Assembly: GCA_033961575.1 (NCBI GenBank)
Contig: CM066740.1
Coordinates: forward strand, 91,557,117 to 91,621,116
Length of the DNA stretch: 64,000 nucleotides
DNA from: Aselliscus stoliczkanus
Lineage: Eukaryota > Chordata > Mammalia > Chiroptera > Hipposideridae
Reading direction: 5' to 3'
How positions within the stretch are numbered: the first letter of the stretch is position 1; every line of letters begins with the position of its first letter. A program made the translations under genes and the position numbers. Below, in pieces: positions 23,981-33,931 of this stretch. The notes beneath the pieces were generated by a model, which saw only the letters and a program-made list of their open reading frames with translations, made no database searches and was not told the DNA's origin.

Positions 23981-24612
23981 TGTCGACAAAAAAACACCCA
24001 GCCTAAGAGAAAGTTTATAAGAGTTTATTTGAGCCAAACTGACAACAATTGCCAGGAAGCAAAAATCTCAACGGATTCAGAAAATGCTGCTCAAAATGGT
24101 GGTTTGCAGCTTATTTTATACATAAAATCAAAGAAGGAAAGTTACATAAAATCCATTGGTGGTAGATTAAAGGGGTAGGAGAAAACAAAGGGTGACGGGA
24201 ATCTCTGGGATCGGAGAAAAGTACATTGGAGAGACAGGTACTTCTTTCACATAGGTGGGTGCAGGATAGGTAATAGTTCACAGTTTACAGCACAAAGAGA
24301 TGATAATCAGGGGACAAGAATAACAATGAGGGATTCTGTGGTTTCCTGCTCTGGTCTGGAAAAAGGGATTCCTGACATTCCAAGAGCAAGTTATCCTAGA
24401 GGCCAAAAGACAACAGACAGGCTTGCTTAAGGGAGAGACCTTCCTGCTGCTAGCCCCAGCCAAGCTGGCAGCCCCTTCATGTCACCGGGTATGTAGATCA
24501 GAGCAGTCTTCTCCAGTGTGGCGTAAGCTGCCTGTGGCATCTACAGTGACTAGCAGCATTGTGCTCCCTTTTAGGGGTGGGAAGTCCCCAGTGCACTAAT
24601 CCTTCTTTTACA
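23981..24612 (-). mobile_element. Solo LTR-like element (632 bp)
   Basis: Read on the minus strand it begins TGTAAAAG and ends TCGACA, giving TG...CA ends. It contains a TATA box (TATAAAATAAGC, at 24109-24120) followed about 90 bp later by AATAAA (24023-24028) and a short U5. That is the layout of a retroviral LTR (U3, R of roughly 70-90 bp, U5). I see no matching target duplication and no internal region or partner LTR nearby, so it is probably a solo LTR. The family is not identified. Confidence 0.65.
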
Positions 24613-24793
24613 TTGGAAGGGATGTCCTGTCACGCCCAGACCACGGAAGCACCGAATCTTCACCGGCTTTATGTCCCACCCTTTGGAGCACATGGATTAT
24701 ACCAAGGATTCTAACAAACTGGCTTATCCCATTCTATGAACACTGCAGCAAACAGTGGCCCAGTGTGATGTCCTGATGAATGCCTACAACAGT

Positions 24794-24903
24794 TATTTAT
24801 TTATTTTTAGAGGGCAGTGTCACTGGCCCTCATATATGGGATCCGAACCAGGGCCGCTGACTTCCCAAGCCAGCTCTTAAGCAATGCACCACTCGGCAGG
24901 CCC
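24794..24903 (-). mobile_element. tRNA-derived SINE, type B-like
   Basis: Minus-orientation copy. The head GGGCCTGCCGAGTGGTGCAT carries the GCATTGCTTAAGAG variant typical of the long type, but there is no long body, only a short T/A-rich tail. It may be a long-type head that was processed as a short element. Confidence 0.82.
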
Positions 24904-25084
24904 TCCTTTACAATTTTCAACATTATTGAGTATCCCAATGAGATTTTGTTTACATGGGTTTTATCTATGTATATTCACTGGAATATAAATTTAAATAGAG
25001 ACATTTAAAATACATTTGTGTATTAATCTATTAAACATAAAATAATCAACCCATCAATGTTTACATAAATGATATCTTTAGGAA

Positions 25085-25850
25085 AAATAACTATTTTCCA
25101 AAAAAATTTTGAGTGGCATTTTTGCAACTCTCTTCAAGACAGCTGGAATCTCATATCTGTTTCTACATTCTCTCTGTTGGGATTTATATTTGGTTTAAGT
25201 TTATGAAGAAAATCCAGCCTCACAGAAATACACAGCTGACAAGTGGAGGAGTGTTTTAATAGCCTTTTCAGGTAATTATGGGCATTTGGCTGCAATGGCA
25301 TATCAAACTCAGTAAGTGGTAGTTTCTCCAAGGTTTTGTTGCAATGGAATCTTAAATCATATCATGCCCTTTTTGTGCTCTGTTGAGTTAAAATCCATTG
25401 GCATATTTTCCTTTTGAAATGGATCTTCTAGCCCTCTGTGGTATTGTAGCATCATGGCGTGATCATTTAGATACTATTGGCTCACTGAATTATCCAGATC
25501 TTCCAAATGTTGACACATTGCATTATACAATATCAAAAAGTAACATTTGTTATCATCACCACCAATCTCATCAGAAAGGTCTTTAAGTATCGGGAAGCTG
25601 TCAAGTTCACAGTGGCAGATATGAGTGTTCCAAAATTCCAATTTTCACTTGAAAGCTCAAGTTTTATGATGGGCAAAAAATACTGTCAGCTGTTTTCCTT
25701 GAAGTGAAGGCTCGCTTCATTTATCTTGAGAAAATATCTGCCAAATACCTAAGACTGAATAATGATAGTTTATCTGTCGGTAGTTCTTTCAAGTGAAAAT
25801 GGTGTTTCATAAAAAGAGCTGTTAGTTCAACTCACTTGATTTTACTGCCA
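25085..25850 (-). pseudogene. hAT-transposase-like (ZBED5/FAM200-like) pseudogene
   Basis: Reverse translation shows a decayed hAT-family protein C-terminus. In order: YLADIF (about 25735-25752), SLQGK, FK-KLEFWNTHICHCELDSF, PILKDLSDEIG, QHLEDLDNSVSQ, PMDFN, then PEKAIKTLLHLSAVYFCEAGFSS (residues quoted in two pieces: PEKAIKTLLHLS and AVYFCEAGFSS), the signature of the hAT dimerisation domain. Several in-frame stops and at least two frameshifts (near 25740 and 25160) show it is dead. Domesticated relatives such as ZBED5 and FAM200A are single-copy host genes. This could be a retrocopy of one of them or a transposon relic. The N-terminal half is missing, and an MLT1-like LTR abuts the break at about 25853. 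Confidence 0.8.
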
Positions 25851-25852
25851 TC

Positions 25853-25965
25853 ATCTCTTCAAAGGCCCTATTTCCAAATACAGCCACATTTTGAGATACT
25901 GGGGGTAGGACTTCAACATATGGATTTCAAGGGTGTGGGGGGGACACAGTTCAGCCCATAAGGAG
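25853..25965 (-). mobile_element. MLT1-like (ERVL-MaLR) LTR fragment
   Basis: The minus-strand sequence reads ATGGGCTGAACTGTGTCCCC, then ATCCATATGTTGAAGTCCTA and GTATTTGGAAATAGGGCCTT. This is the recognisable 5' part of MLT1-type LTRs. It abuts the hAT-like pseudogene and may have separated it from its N-terminal part. Confidence 0.78.
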
Positions 25966-27375
25966 TAAACCAAGAAATCGTACTCCTCAAAGCTGGCATT
26001 TCAGAGATGCTTTATGGCACATGGGAAGTTTATACTTGTTTACATTTTTTAAGATAAAATTATGGCCATGTTTTAAGATACAACACTAGAAGGTTCTGAT
26101 TTTTTTCCTTTGTGTCTATACCTGAGCAACCAAAATTTCTCAACAGATTTTGGTTCTTCTGTAACGACTCCATCAGGTCTCTTCTGTGTGAGAACACTCT
26201 CCTTAGTCATTAACTTTATGATACCCCAGTTCTCACAGAGTATCTTCCATTATCTCTGGTTTGTTCCCTTATTAGTCAGCTGCTCGCTTAACTATCAGCA
26301 CAAACAGCTGCCTCATGCAGGGCTGGTGGGGAACATAATTTCAAACCCGTGATGCCTTTGAAGACTGTATTGAGAGACACTGCCATCAAGGCCTCAGGCC
26401 ACCCTTCAGGTCATGGCCCTGAAACATGAGCACCTGCAGAGCTGCTCAGAGCACGATTTTCAAAGAAGAGGTTGCAGGAGCCACACGTTTACAGGCAGCC
26501 GCCATTTGCTGTTTCTAAGGGATATTTGGTGACACAACTCTGTGGATAATCTCTTATTTAATGAATAATATTCTCATCAGCATTTCCTAGCAGTGTTCTC
26601 TCATCTGGGACCCAGTGCAGGAGTTTCTCTCTCCTCAGTGTATTCTTTTTGCCCCTTTAGAAACCGAATCTTGTAAGAAAACATGTTTCTCATTTTCAAA
26701 TAGCTAAAAGGCTTCTGACCAAACCTGTGGCCAACCACTTGTAAGTGTACAGGATGTCACAACACCCATTGTATGCACTTAAAAATCGCTTAAGCTCCTT
26801 GTATTTTCCTGTGTGTCATCTCATTTTCTCTGTTCCAATTTATTTTATTCTGCTATGTCACATGTCTATATGTGAAGTGCTTTAAATCATGACTGGGTAG
26901 GTAGGAGCTTTTGATATTCTCTCAGTTGCTATGGATGTCTGTATGGTTATGGGAGTACGTGTGGGGAAAGAGTTAAATGATCCTCCCCCCTCCCCTTTTT
27001 AAGTGAGATGGAGCTTTTATGACAACTTGTACCCAACTTTTTCCTTCTCCGGAACCAAATTTAGTAAGCCCGCTGAAGAGTCAATGCAGCTTCCCTGCGA
27101 TTCCGAGGAAATGGAGTAAGCGTTCTTCAGCCACCCCAAGGTAAACAGCCTTTTAAGGGGAGCGCTGGAGACTGTGTAAGAGGGAAGCAAGGATGTGCTG
27201 AAACCTTCCGGAGAAGAAAGGCCAGTGATGTCATCTTAGACCCTGAACTTGGAACACATGTGCGAAAGGCGAGCCCCTACGGAAAGCTGAGGACTTGCTC
27301 CAGGCATCCAGAGCACCTCTAGAAGGACGTGGGTGGGGGGTGGCTAGAGGAACCTTTCAAGAAAAGCCCTTGGTC
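25966..27375. other. Spacer upstream of HTR5A
   Basis: Non-coding DNA becoming purine- and GC-richer toward HTR5A (26990-27360). No exon or repeat family is recognised. The segment 26990-27360 may contain distal promoter elements. Confidence 0.6.
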
Positions 27376-27470
27376 GGGGCCGGCCGAGTGGCGCGGTGGT
27401 TAAGCGCTGGCTTGGGAAGCCAGCGGCCCCGGTTCGGGTCCCATGTATGAGGGCCAGTGACACTGCCCTC

Positions 27471-27495
<25 letters not shown>
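27376..27495 (+). mobile_element. tRNA-derived SINE type B upstream of HTR5A
   Basis: Near-consensus short copy: head GGGGCCGGCCGAGTGGCGCG, B-box-like GGTTCGGGTCCC, tail motif and an A-run with AAAAG repeats. An exact 16-bp target duplication (AGAAAAGCCCTTGGTC) lies on both sides (27360-27375 and 27496-27511), marking a young insertion. It sits about 770 bp before the HTR5A start codon, at the edge of its CpG-rich promoter. Confidence 0.92.
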
Positions 27496-27499
<4 letters not shown>

Positions 27500-27502
<3 letters not shown>

Positions 27503-29010
27503 CCCTTGGTCAACTTGTTCCCCGCGGGGGAACCCATTTCAGGGAGAAGCGACAGAACCGTGGACAGCACCAACCAGAGCGACGCGCTCGCTCGGGGAGA
27601 GGCGGCAGCACCACGGAGAGCGCCCGCGCTCGGGCAGCGAGGCGGGGAGGCGACCTGCTCTGCGCGCTGGATCCCCGGTCCGACCAGGCAGGTCTGGGTG
27701 GGCGCGCCAGGGTCCCCCTTTGCAGCTGCAGCCCCGGGTTGGGTGGGGAGGGCCGGGGGGGTCGCAGAAGGCGGGTCCCGGCTTGGCTTCCCGGGCACGC
27801 GGCCGGGGCTGCAGCCCGCAGCCCGGAGAGGCGCGGAGACGGAGGCGGCGCGGAGGGCGGCTCTGACGCACCCGTCTCTCCGCAGGCTCTCCCCTCCTCC
27901 GGGGCGCCCGCTCCTCCCCGGCTCAGGAAATGCTCGGCTCCGGACCACCAGACCGCTGTCTCCGCCGAGGCGCAGAGCCCTGGGCTCGGGGCCGCTGTGG
28001 GCAGGCCCTGGCTGCGAGGCGCAGCCTCCGGCCTCTGCTTTCCTAGCCTCTGGGGGGTTCAGACCTGCCGCGGCTTGCGGCCCAGCGCCCTCCTCTCCGC
28101 CACGCCGTCCCCCACAGATGCTCATTGGCAGGCACTACCCCCAAACCCCGCCACCGGCCAGAGGTTACCAACGCCTGGAGTGGTGCCGCACGCCGTGGCC
28201 ACCCCAAGTTCTCCGGAACCCCCCTTTTGCACGCACCCTGGGACGGTCTCCTGACCCAGGGATGGATTTGCCTGGGAACCAGACCTACTTCCCCCTCTCC
28301 AGCCCTTCCCCCTTGGAGACCAACCGCAGCCTCGCTGCAGAAGACGCGCGCCCCAGCCGGGCCCTGCTGTCAGTCTTCGGCGTGCTTGTGCTGACCTTGC
28401 TGGGGTGCTTGGTGGCGGCGACGTTCGCCTGGAACCTGCTGGTGCTGGCGACCATTCTCCGCGTGCGCACCTTCCACCGCGTGCCGCACAACCTGGTGGC
28501 GTCCATGGCCATCTCGGACGTGCTGGTGGCCGCCCTGGTCATGCCCCTGAGCCTGGTGCACGAGCTGTGCGGGCGCCGCTGGCAGCTGGGCCGGCGGCTG
28601 TGCCAGCTGTGGGTCGCGTGCGACGTGCTGTGCTGCACGGCCAGCATCTGGAACGTGACGGCCATCGCGCTGGACCGCTACTGGTCCATCACCCGCCACC
28701 TGGAATACACGCTGCGAGCCCGCAAGCGCGTCTCCAACGTGATGATCGCGCTCACCTGGGCGCTGTCGGCGGTCATCGCGCTGGCCCCGCTGCTCTTCGC
28801 CTGGGGGGAAACCTACTCCGAGGGCAGCGAGGAGTGCCAGGTGAGCCGCGAGCCCTCCTACACCGTGTTCTCCACCGTGGGCGCCTTCTACCTGCCGCTC
28901 TGCGTGGTGCTCTTCGTGTACTGGAAGATCTACAAGGCCGCCAGGTTCCGCGTGGGCTCCAGGAAGACCAACAGCGTCTCGCCGGTGCCCGAAGCCATAC
29001 AGGTGGGTGT
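27500..29010. promoter_or_regulatory. HTR5A: CpG-rich HTR5A 5' region and exon 1
   Basis: GC- and CpG-rich DNA covers the presumed promoter, 5' untranslated region and first coding exon. No TATA box is obvious near the likely start. The HTR5A reading frame has no stop back to 27506, and an in-frame ATG lies at 28112. A second, pyrimidine-tract-plus-AG sequence immediately precedes that ATG. Confidence 0.7.
28262..29002 (+). CDS. HTR5A: HTR5A coding exon 1 (5-HT5A receptor, TM1-TM5)
   Basis: Encodes residues 1-247 of the 5-HT5A serotonin receptor, a Gi/o-coupled neuronal class A GPCR of the plasma membrane. Start [10 protein letters not shown] matches the mammalian N-terminus, with glycosylation sequons NQT (6-8) and NRS (21-23). 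TM1 is about 36-63 and TM2 about 75-98. TM3 holds the amine-binding Asp121 and the DRY motif at 138-140. TM4 is about 159-180 and TM5 about 200-222. Cys114 and Cys192 form the expected extracellular disulphide. The start has a good Kozak context (G at -3 and +4). The exon ends in CAG before a GTGGGT donor at phase 0. Residue Cys103 (ELCGRRW) and Ala180 before [13 protein letters not shown] differ from the Ser and Gly I recall in human; both lie outside the core motifs. Confidence 0.99.
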
Positions 29011-30364
29011 CACGGTGATCCTTACGAGCCCGTACTTGCATCTGCACAGACTTTATCCCCAGCACACCTCCCCTCAAGTTCGCAGAAAGTGGACCTTCAG
29101 GATTTTTTGGGGGGGTGGGTGGGGGGTGGGGGCGTAGGCAGGGAGAGAACGGAAGCGGGTTGACTGGAAGAGCAAAAGAAAGCTTCAGAGACCTCCTTTG
29201 CTCTGACATGCTCAGTGTCACAGAGCTAATAATATCCTTTAGGGTGTCTGATGCATCACTTCCTTAAATATGCAAGGAGGGGTCTGCACTGCATAATTCT
29301 GCAGGGTCTAAAATTTGGCTCTAAAATTTACAACGTCTCAAGAAGTTGTGGTCTGGGGCTGTGCTAGGTGAGCTTGCAGCCACCTGCACTTACAGTGGGG
29401 GTGTTCCAAGCAGAGGGAAGGGACAGATGGCAGCGTGACTGGGCAGGAAGCCTTGCCACGCCTCAGGCGATGCAGATGAGTGTCTCAACGCAGCCTCTTT
29501 TCCCTTTTTTCTTTGCAAATTAAAGCAGCTAATTTTGCAAACTGTGGTATCTCCTGGATGACTACCTGTCACTCTGTAGCATCGTCCCTTCCTGGTGTGT
29601 GATGAAAGGCGGTGTTGACAGCTGTCTCAGAGCCTGCTTAACCGTGTGCCTCCCCTGCCTGTGCTGCGTGCTGGGTCCAGCCCCACCGCCCCCACCGGCT
29701 GCGCGAGCAGCTCAGGGCCACTTGTTTGCTTCCTGAACATGGGCACAGTGACAGGAGGAGATTAAAAATCTCAGGCAGAGACAACCCCCTCACCCCCGCT
29801 CTTTACAAGTGGCATTTAATGCATGACAACTGGTACAGCGACAGTGAGGGCACTGTTCTCATCTCTCCACTCATACTTTCCTGCTTATTGTTAACCCTTC
29901 ATATTCTGACCTTATGGTTCAAGAGTCAGGAACTGTCTGAGGGCCAGATCCACTGGAGTGGGCTGCTCCCCCCAAACTCATAGCCAAGGATGGTCCCTTG
30001 ACCCTAATTCACACATTTAACTGAGATCAGGAACCCACACGGCCCCCAGTGTCCGTTGTTGGCTCGGGGACAACGAGGTAGATTCAGTGACGCACGCTGA
30101 GCACACACTGTGGGTTTGGTGCGAGGGGCAAAAGAATGATAAAGACATTGGACCCTTCCCCGGAGAGTTCAGTCCCGTGAAAAAGGGCAACAGCCACGAT
30201 GGCCTCTGTGCTCCGAGTGTCAGGAGCGGGTTCCACGAATCATGAGCCAGTCACGCTCAGAGCGACCAGAGGTGGAGGCAGGCGAGGAAGGAGGGCTCCA
30301 TTCTGGAAGAAAGACGCAAGAGGGGGTCAGAGTGCCTGTCCTTCAATCTAGAAGAGCCTCGACC

Positions 30365-30575
30365 AGGATTGCTATTGCCCCCCACCAAGGGGACATTGGG
30401 AATGTGTGCAGGCATTTCTGATTATCAAGACTTGGGAGGAGGGTGCTAACAGCCTCCAGTGTGTAGAGGCCAGGGGGCTGCTAAACTGCACAAAACTCAG
30501 GACAGCTCCCAACAGAAAAAGGAATAGTTCAGACCAAAATGCCGAAAGTGCCAGATTTGGGGAAACCCTGATATA
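30365..30575 (+). mobile_element. MER5A-like hAT relic in HTR5A intron
   Basis: The landmarks GGGGACATTGGGAATGTGTG, GGGTGCTAACAGCCTCCAGT, AGAGGCCAGGGGGCTGCTAA and GACAGCTCCCAACA are in MER5A order. This is a full-length but diverged copy of the non-autonomous element. Confidence 0.8.
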
Positions 30576-30884
30576 TGAGATCTCTAAGCCAAACAAGGGG
30601 TATGAAAGGGCTAGAGTGCCACCAGAGCCCCGGGAGCTCCTGCGGGTGTGAACTTCCGCCCCAATTCCAGTCAGGAACAAGAGGGCCGGCTGCCATCAAG
30701 GGCCCTCCTTGCACGGATCCTCTTCTTTCAAAAATGAGCTCCTTGGCTTTGCAAGGTCTCTAAGTGATCCCAGGGTCTGCACAGAATGGGGTGCTGCCCC
30801 TGTCCTCATGTTGCTGTGAAAGGTTCATCACGAGCCGGGTCTCCTGATTTCTCCACGGTAGCAGGTGCCACTGCTCCCAAACAC

Positions 30885-30960
30885 AGCGTTACCACCAATT
30901 AGCTGTGTTACCGGGAAACCCAGCAGTTCCTCTCTGTGTCTTCATCTGCCGAGTTTTACT
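30885..30960 (+). mobile_element. MIR fragment
   Basis: TAGCTGTGTTACCGGGAAACC followed by CTGTGTCTTCATCTGCC (motifs given in pieces of 20 or less: TAGCTGTGTTACCGGG and TCTCTGTGTCTTCATCTG) resembles the MIR core 'tgtgaccttgggcaa...cctcatctg'. Short and diverged. Confidence 0.5.
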
Positions 30961-31967
30961 CAGACGCACACTGAAAGCCTGACCTGTGTCAGACACTAAG
31001 GAGGGAGCAAGCACCACGGCAGAGCTAGGCCTCGTCGTGTCTGAGGGTGATGAAGCCACTAACGATCTAGAATGAGAGGACAGCTGAGTTTATTGCTCAC
31101 TGCAGTGCGGGAGAGTTACGCCCATGGGCACCGCCTCTCGGAGCGGGACACCCACCTTAAATGGTGTTTTGGGGACTTGTGGAGTTCAGGGACTCGTGGG
31201 CTTTCCGAGGTGCAAGAGGGTAGTGTCGTCTCAGGAGCAGCTGTGGTGGTGGGTTGTTCCTCAAAACGTTCATCTTTTTTGTGACAACAGAGGGAGAAAG
31301 AACCTTCATTCTTATGCATTCGACTCCACTTATTCTGACTGCGGTATCTTTTCTCCATAAAGAGTCGAAGACCGTTGCCATTTCTTTAGTAATGTCTTGA
31401 GCTCTGCACAGTGTGGGTATTCTCGTACTCCGATTAGCTAACTTGATCACGTGTCAGAGCAGGTACATTTTATCTGGAAGCAGCTCCCACCTGCTACATG
31501 ACCAGGTGTGTTACGGAAACTAAAGCGGGGAGACGCTCTTCTGATAGCCATCCGGACGCACCAGCTACACATCGGTACAGAGGGTTGTTAAAGATTTTCA
31601 CTGCCTGAACTTTTCTACTAACTAAAATTTACTTTCCCCAAAACCTTTTAAAATGTCCTAGCTAGCCACAAATTTCTCTTTCGTTATCTTCTTTCACCCT
31701 CTAACATAATCGATCTTTTTTAAAAGAAAATTTTTCCCTCTGTTTTTAATTCTTTTTTAACTTATCACAAGTTGATTTGCTTGTTTCCTTTTCAGGCAAC
31801 TAAAATTTTAGGCTGAAGGACCTGTGGCTCTAGAGCAGTGGGGGGGGATGGTCATTTAGGGGAAGGCTGTACCGCTGCTCACCTGGGTGTCACCTGTGCT
31901 GTAGACAATTCCTCTCGGAAGGACAGGAAGTGGTGCCTCTTCATGAGCCCCTGCTTACCTTTTCCAG

Positions 31968-32300
31968 GTGAAGGCCTCTGCTCAGCAGCCCCAGACGGTG
32001 TTCATGGCCCGCCAGGCCACTGTCACCTTCCAGACAGAGGGGGACACCTGGCGGGAACAGAAGGAGCAGAAAGCCGCCCTGATGGTGGGCATCCTGATCG
32101 GGGTGTTTGTGCTGTGCTGGACCCCTTTCTTCACCACGGAGCTCGTCAGCCCCCTCTGCTCCTGCGACCTCCCCGCTGTCTGGAAGAGCATCTCCCTGTG
32201 GCTGGGCTACTCCAACTCCTTCTTCAACCCCCTGATCTACACAGCGTTCAACAGGAACTACAACACCGCCTTCAAGAACTTCTTTTCTAGGCAACACTGA
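31968..32300 (+). CDS. HTR5A: HTR5A coding exon 2 (TM6-TM7, C-terminus)
   Basis: Encodes residues 248-357 and the TGA stop, giving a 357-aa receptor, the same length as I recall for human 5-HT5A. It opens VKASAQQPQ (third cytoplasmic loop) and continues through [20 protein letters not shown]6 carries the CWTPFF motif (297-302), the aminergic CWxP switch. TM7 holds [10 protein letters not shown] with NPLIY at 334-338 (NPxxY). Helix 8 and the C-terminus end KNFFSRQH. The splice acceptor TTCCAG|GTG keeps phase 0. Residues Thr299 and Thr303-304 (WTPFFTTEL) replace the Ile and Leu I recall in human within TM6, a change near the extracellular half of the helix. No frameshift or stop is present. Confidence 0.99.
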   Translation: MKASAQQPQTVFMARQATVTFQTEGDTWREQKEQKAALMVGILIGVFVLCWTPFFTTELVSPLCSCDLPAVWKSISLWLGYSNSFFNPLIYTAFNRNYNTAFKNFFSRQH

Positions 32301-32693
32301 GTCCGAGGGCCTGGGGTAAAGAGAGGGCTGTTCCCATAACTCAGGGAACTTCCCAGTTCCATCCATGTCCCCACCGCCACCCAGCACCACCTAGAAGAGT
32401 CACGCCCTTCATGTTCTCCAGGGATGTCTTCAGGGGAAGCCGGCCTCACCTCCACACTCCTGGGCAGGAACGTGGGTCTCCACGGGCAGACTGGGGGACT
32501 CAGCCTAATCTACCTACGATTGCTCACTCGGCACCTACCAGCCACGGAATTGCCCCCAAAGCGCCCTTTCCTCTCCAGAACCCACTCTAGCATGGTCATC
32601 GTCCTTGTCCCTGAGACATCAAACATGGCAGATGAGAGGGAGGACATACGACAATATGGGTGGGTTTAAACGAGTTTTAAAATGTGAATAAGA
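32301..32693 (+). other. HTR5A: HTR5A proximal 3' UTR (presumed)
   Basis: Sequence just after the stop codon. There is no AATAAA before the SINE pair at 32694. The first AATAAA I noted downstream is at 33926-33931, so the 3' UTR probably includes the SINE pair. The true end cannot be fixed from sequence. Confidence 0.5.
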
Positions 32694-32857
32694 GGGCCAA
32701 CCGAGCGGCTCAGTTGGTTAAGAGCTCACTCAACAGTGTGAGCTGAGCTCTGAGCAACGGCAGTTCGATGCCAGCCCGAGCTGAGCTGCTGCTGAGCTGC
32801 CAACAGGTGGCAGGATGGCTCAGCTAAAAACAAAAAAGTGTAGAAACAAAAATTCTT
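32694..32857 (+). mobile_element. tRNA-derived SINE type A (left of tandem pair)
   Basis: Type A copy with a CTCACTCAACAGTGTGAG stem variant, followed by an A-rich linker (CTAAAAACAAAAAAGTG). It directly precedes a second type A copy in the same orientation. GTGAATAAGA lies before this copy (32684-32693) and again only after the second one. Confidence 0.88.
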
Positions 32858-32997
32858 GGGGCTGGCCGAATGGCTCAGTTGGTTAAGAGCTCACTCAAGA
32901 GTGCGAGCTGAGCTCTGATCAACAGCAGTTCGATGCCCAGACCGAGCTGAGCTGCTGCTGAGCTGCCAACAGGTGGCAGGATGGCTCAGCTAAAAAA
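32858..32997 (+). mobile_element. tRNA-derived SINE type A (right of tandem pair)
   Basis: Second type A copy of the head-to-tail pair, ending in GATGGCTCAGCTAAAAAA. The duplication GTGAATAAGA follows at 32998-33007. Either it inserted into the tail of the first copy or the pair moved as a dimer. Confidence 0.88.
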
Positions 32998-33238
32998 GTG
33001 AATAAGAAGTTATAATGGGGATACCTCGGGGGTAAGAAACCCTAAGTCCAAGTGTCCTGGAAGAATCCCCATTTCACATATTCTGTTGTACATGTCCAGG
33101 TGAGTTAGTTAGCTTCATGTTGATCATGTGTGTCTGAATACTTGGCTACAAAACACTGTCTCTAAACATATTAAAGTGCATAGCTGCATCTGTAAGACCA
33201 GTGAATGTTGGCTCTATGGTTTTGTTTGTGGCAGCAAC

Positions 33239-33262
33239 ACATACACACACACACACACACAC
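33239..33262. repeat. (CA)n microsatellite
   Basis: ACATA followed by about ten CA units. Confidence 0.9.
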
Positions 33263-33925
33263 AAAACCAGGGAGAAGGCAAATGTTCCAGTTGGCAACCC
33301 ATCAACTTGGAAAAGGAGCTAAAAGTCAAATCAAATACCTTCTTCTATTTTGAAGCAACTGTTCACAAATCACAGGGAAAAAAAACATTGACTAGTTTCG
33401 TAGAATCTGTCAAACCTGCTTATTTGCTATGGGTTTCATTTGTATGGAATGTATTCAAGGGTTTATCCTCGAGTCATAAGATTAGAGCAAAATAATTGTC
33501 ATGAATTTGTTGGCTTCTTAAATATAGTTTCATAACCAAGGACTATGAAGTCACATTCACCAAGCACGAGCATTTTAAGGGGTAGCTGATTAATTTTCTA
33601 ATTGCTATTTTTTATTGGTATGTGAATGCTTGCTGCGAGACCAACACTGGTAACTAAGGAGAAAAGTGGAAATGTGATGAAACGTGGCCTCGGTCCTCTA
33701 CAAATGACACCTCTATAAAAACTGTGAGGCAAGACAACTAATTGACAACACAGAGTTCACGTGATCACATAAAACCTAGGCCATTATGCAAAACTTTACA
33801 AACCTTGTACCCATGGTCTGCTATGTCCCTGATACCTTGAAAGCATGAATTCAAAAATTAGGCATCATAATAATCTTTGAATCATTATAATACAGATGGT
33901 TACATCTATGTATCATTTTGTATGT

Positions 33926-33931
33926 AATAAA
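33926..33931 (+). terminator. HTR5A: Candidate poly(A) signal for HTR5A
   Basis: An AATAAA hexamer about 1.6 kb past the HTR5A stop, in an AT-rich stretch. Position is compatible with the 3' end of the gene, but other sites may be used. Confidence 0.3.

Larger units (their letters stand above)
29003..31967 (+). other. HTR5A: HTR5A intron
   Basis: A 2965-bp GT-AG intron in the third cytoplasmic loop. It contains a MER5A-like relic at 30365-30575 and a MIR fragment at about 30885-30960. No young SINE has entered it. The 3' end has a T-rich tract and the acceptor TTTTCCAG at 31960-31967. Confidence 0.92.

Noticed and set aside
27506..28261. Upstream in-frame extension of HTR5A as part of the protein
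   Set aside because: Orthologous receptors start at MDLP, which has the better start context here; recorded only as a low-interest observation.
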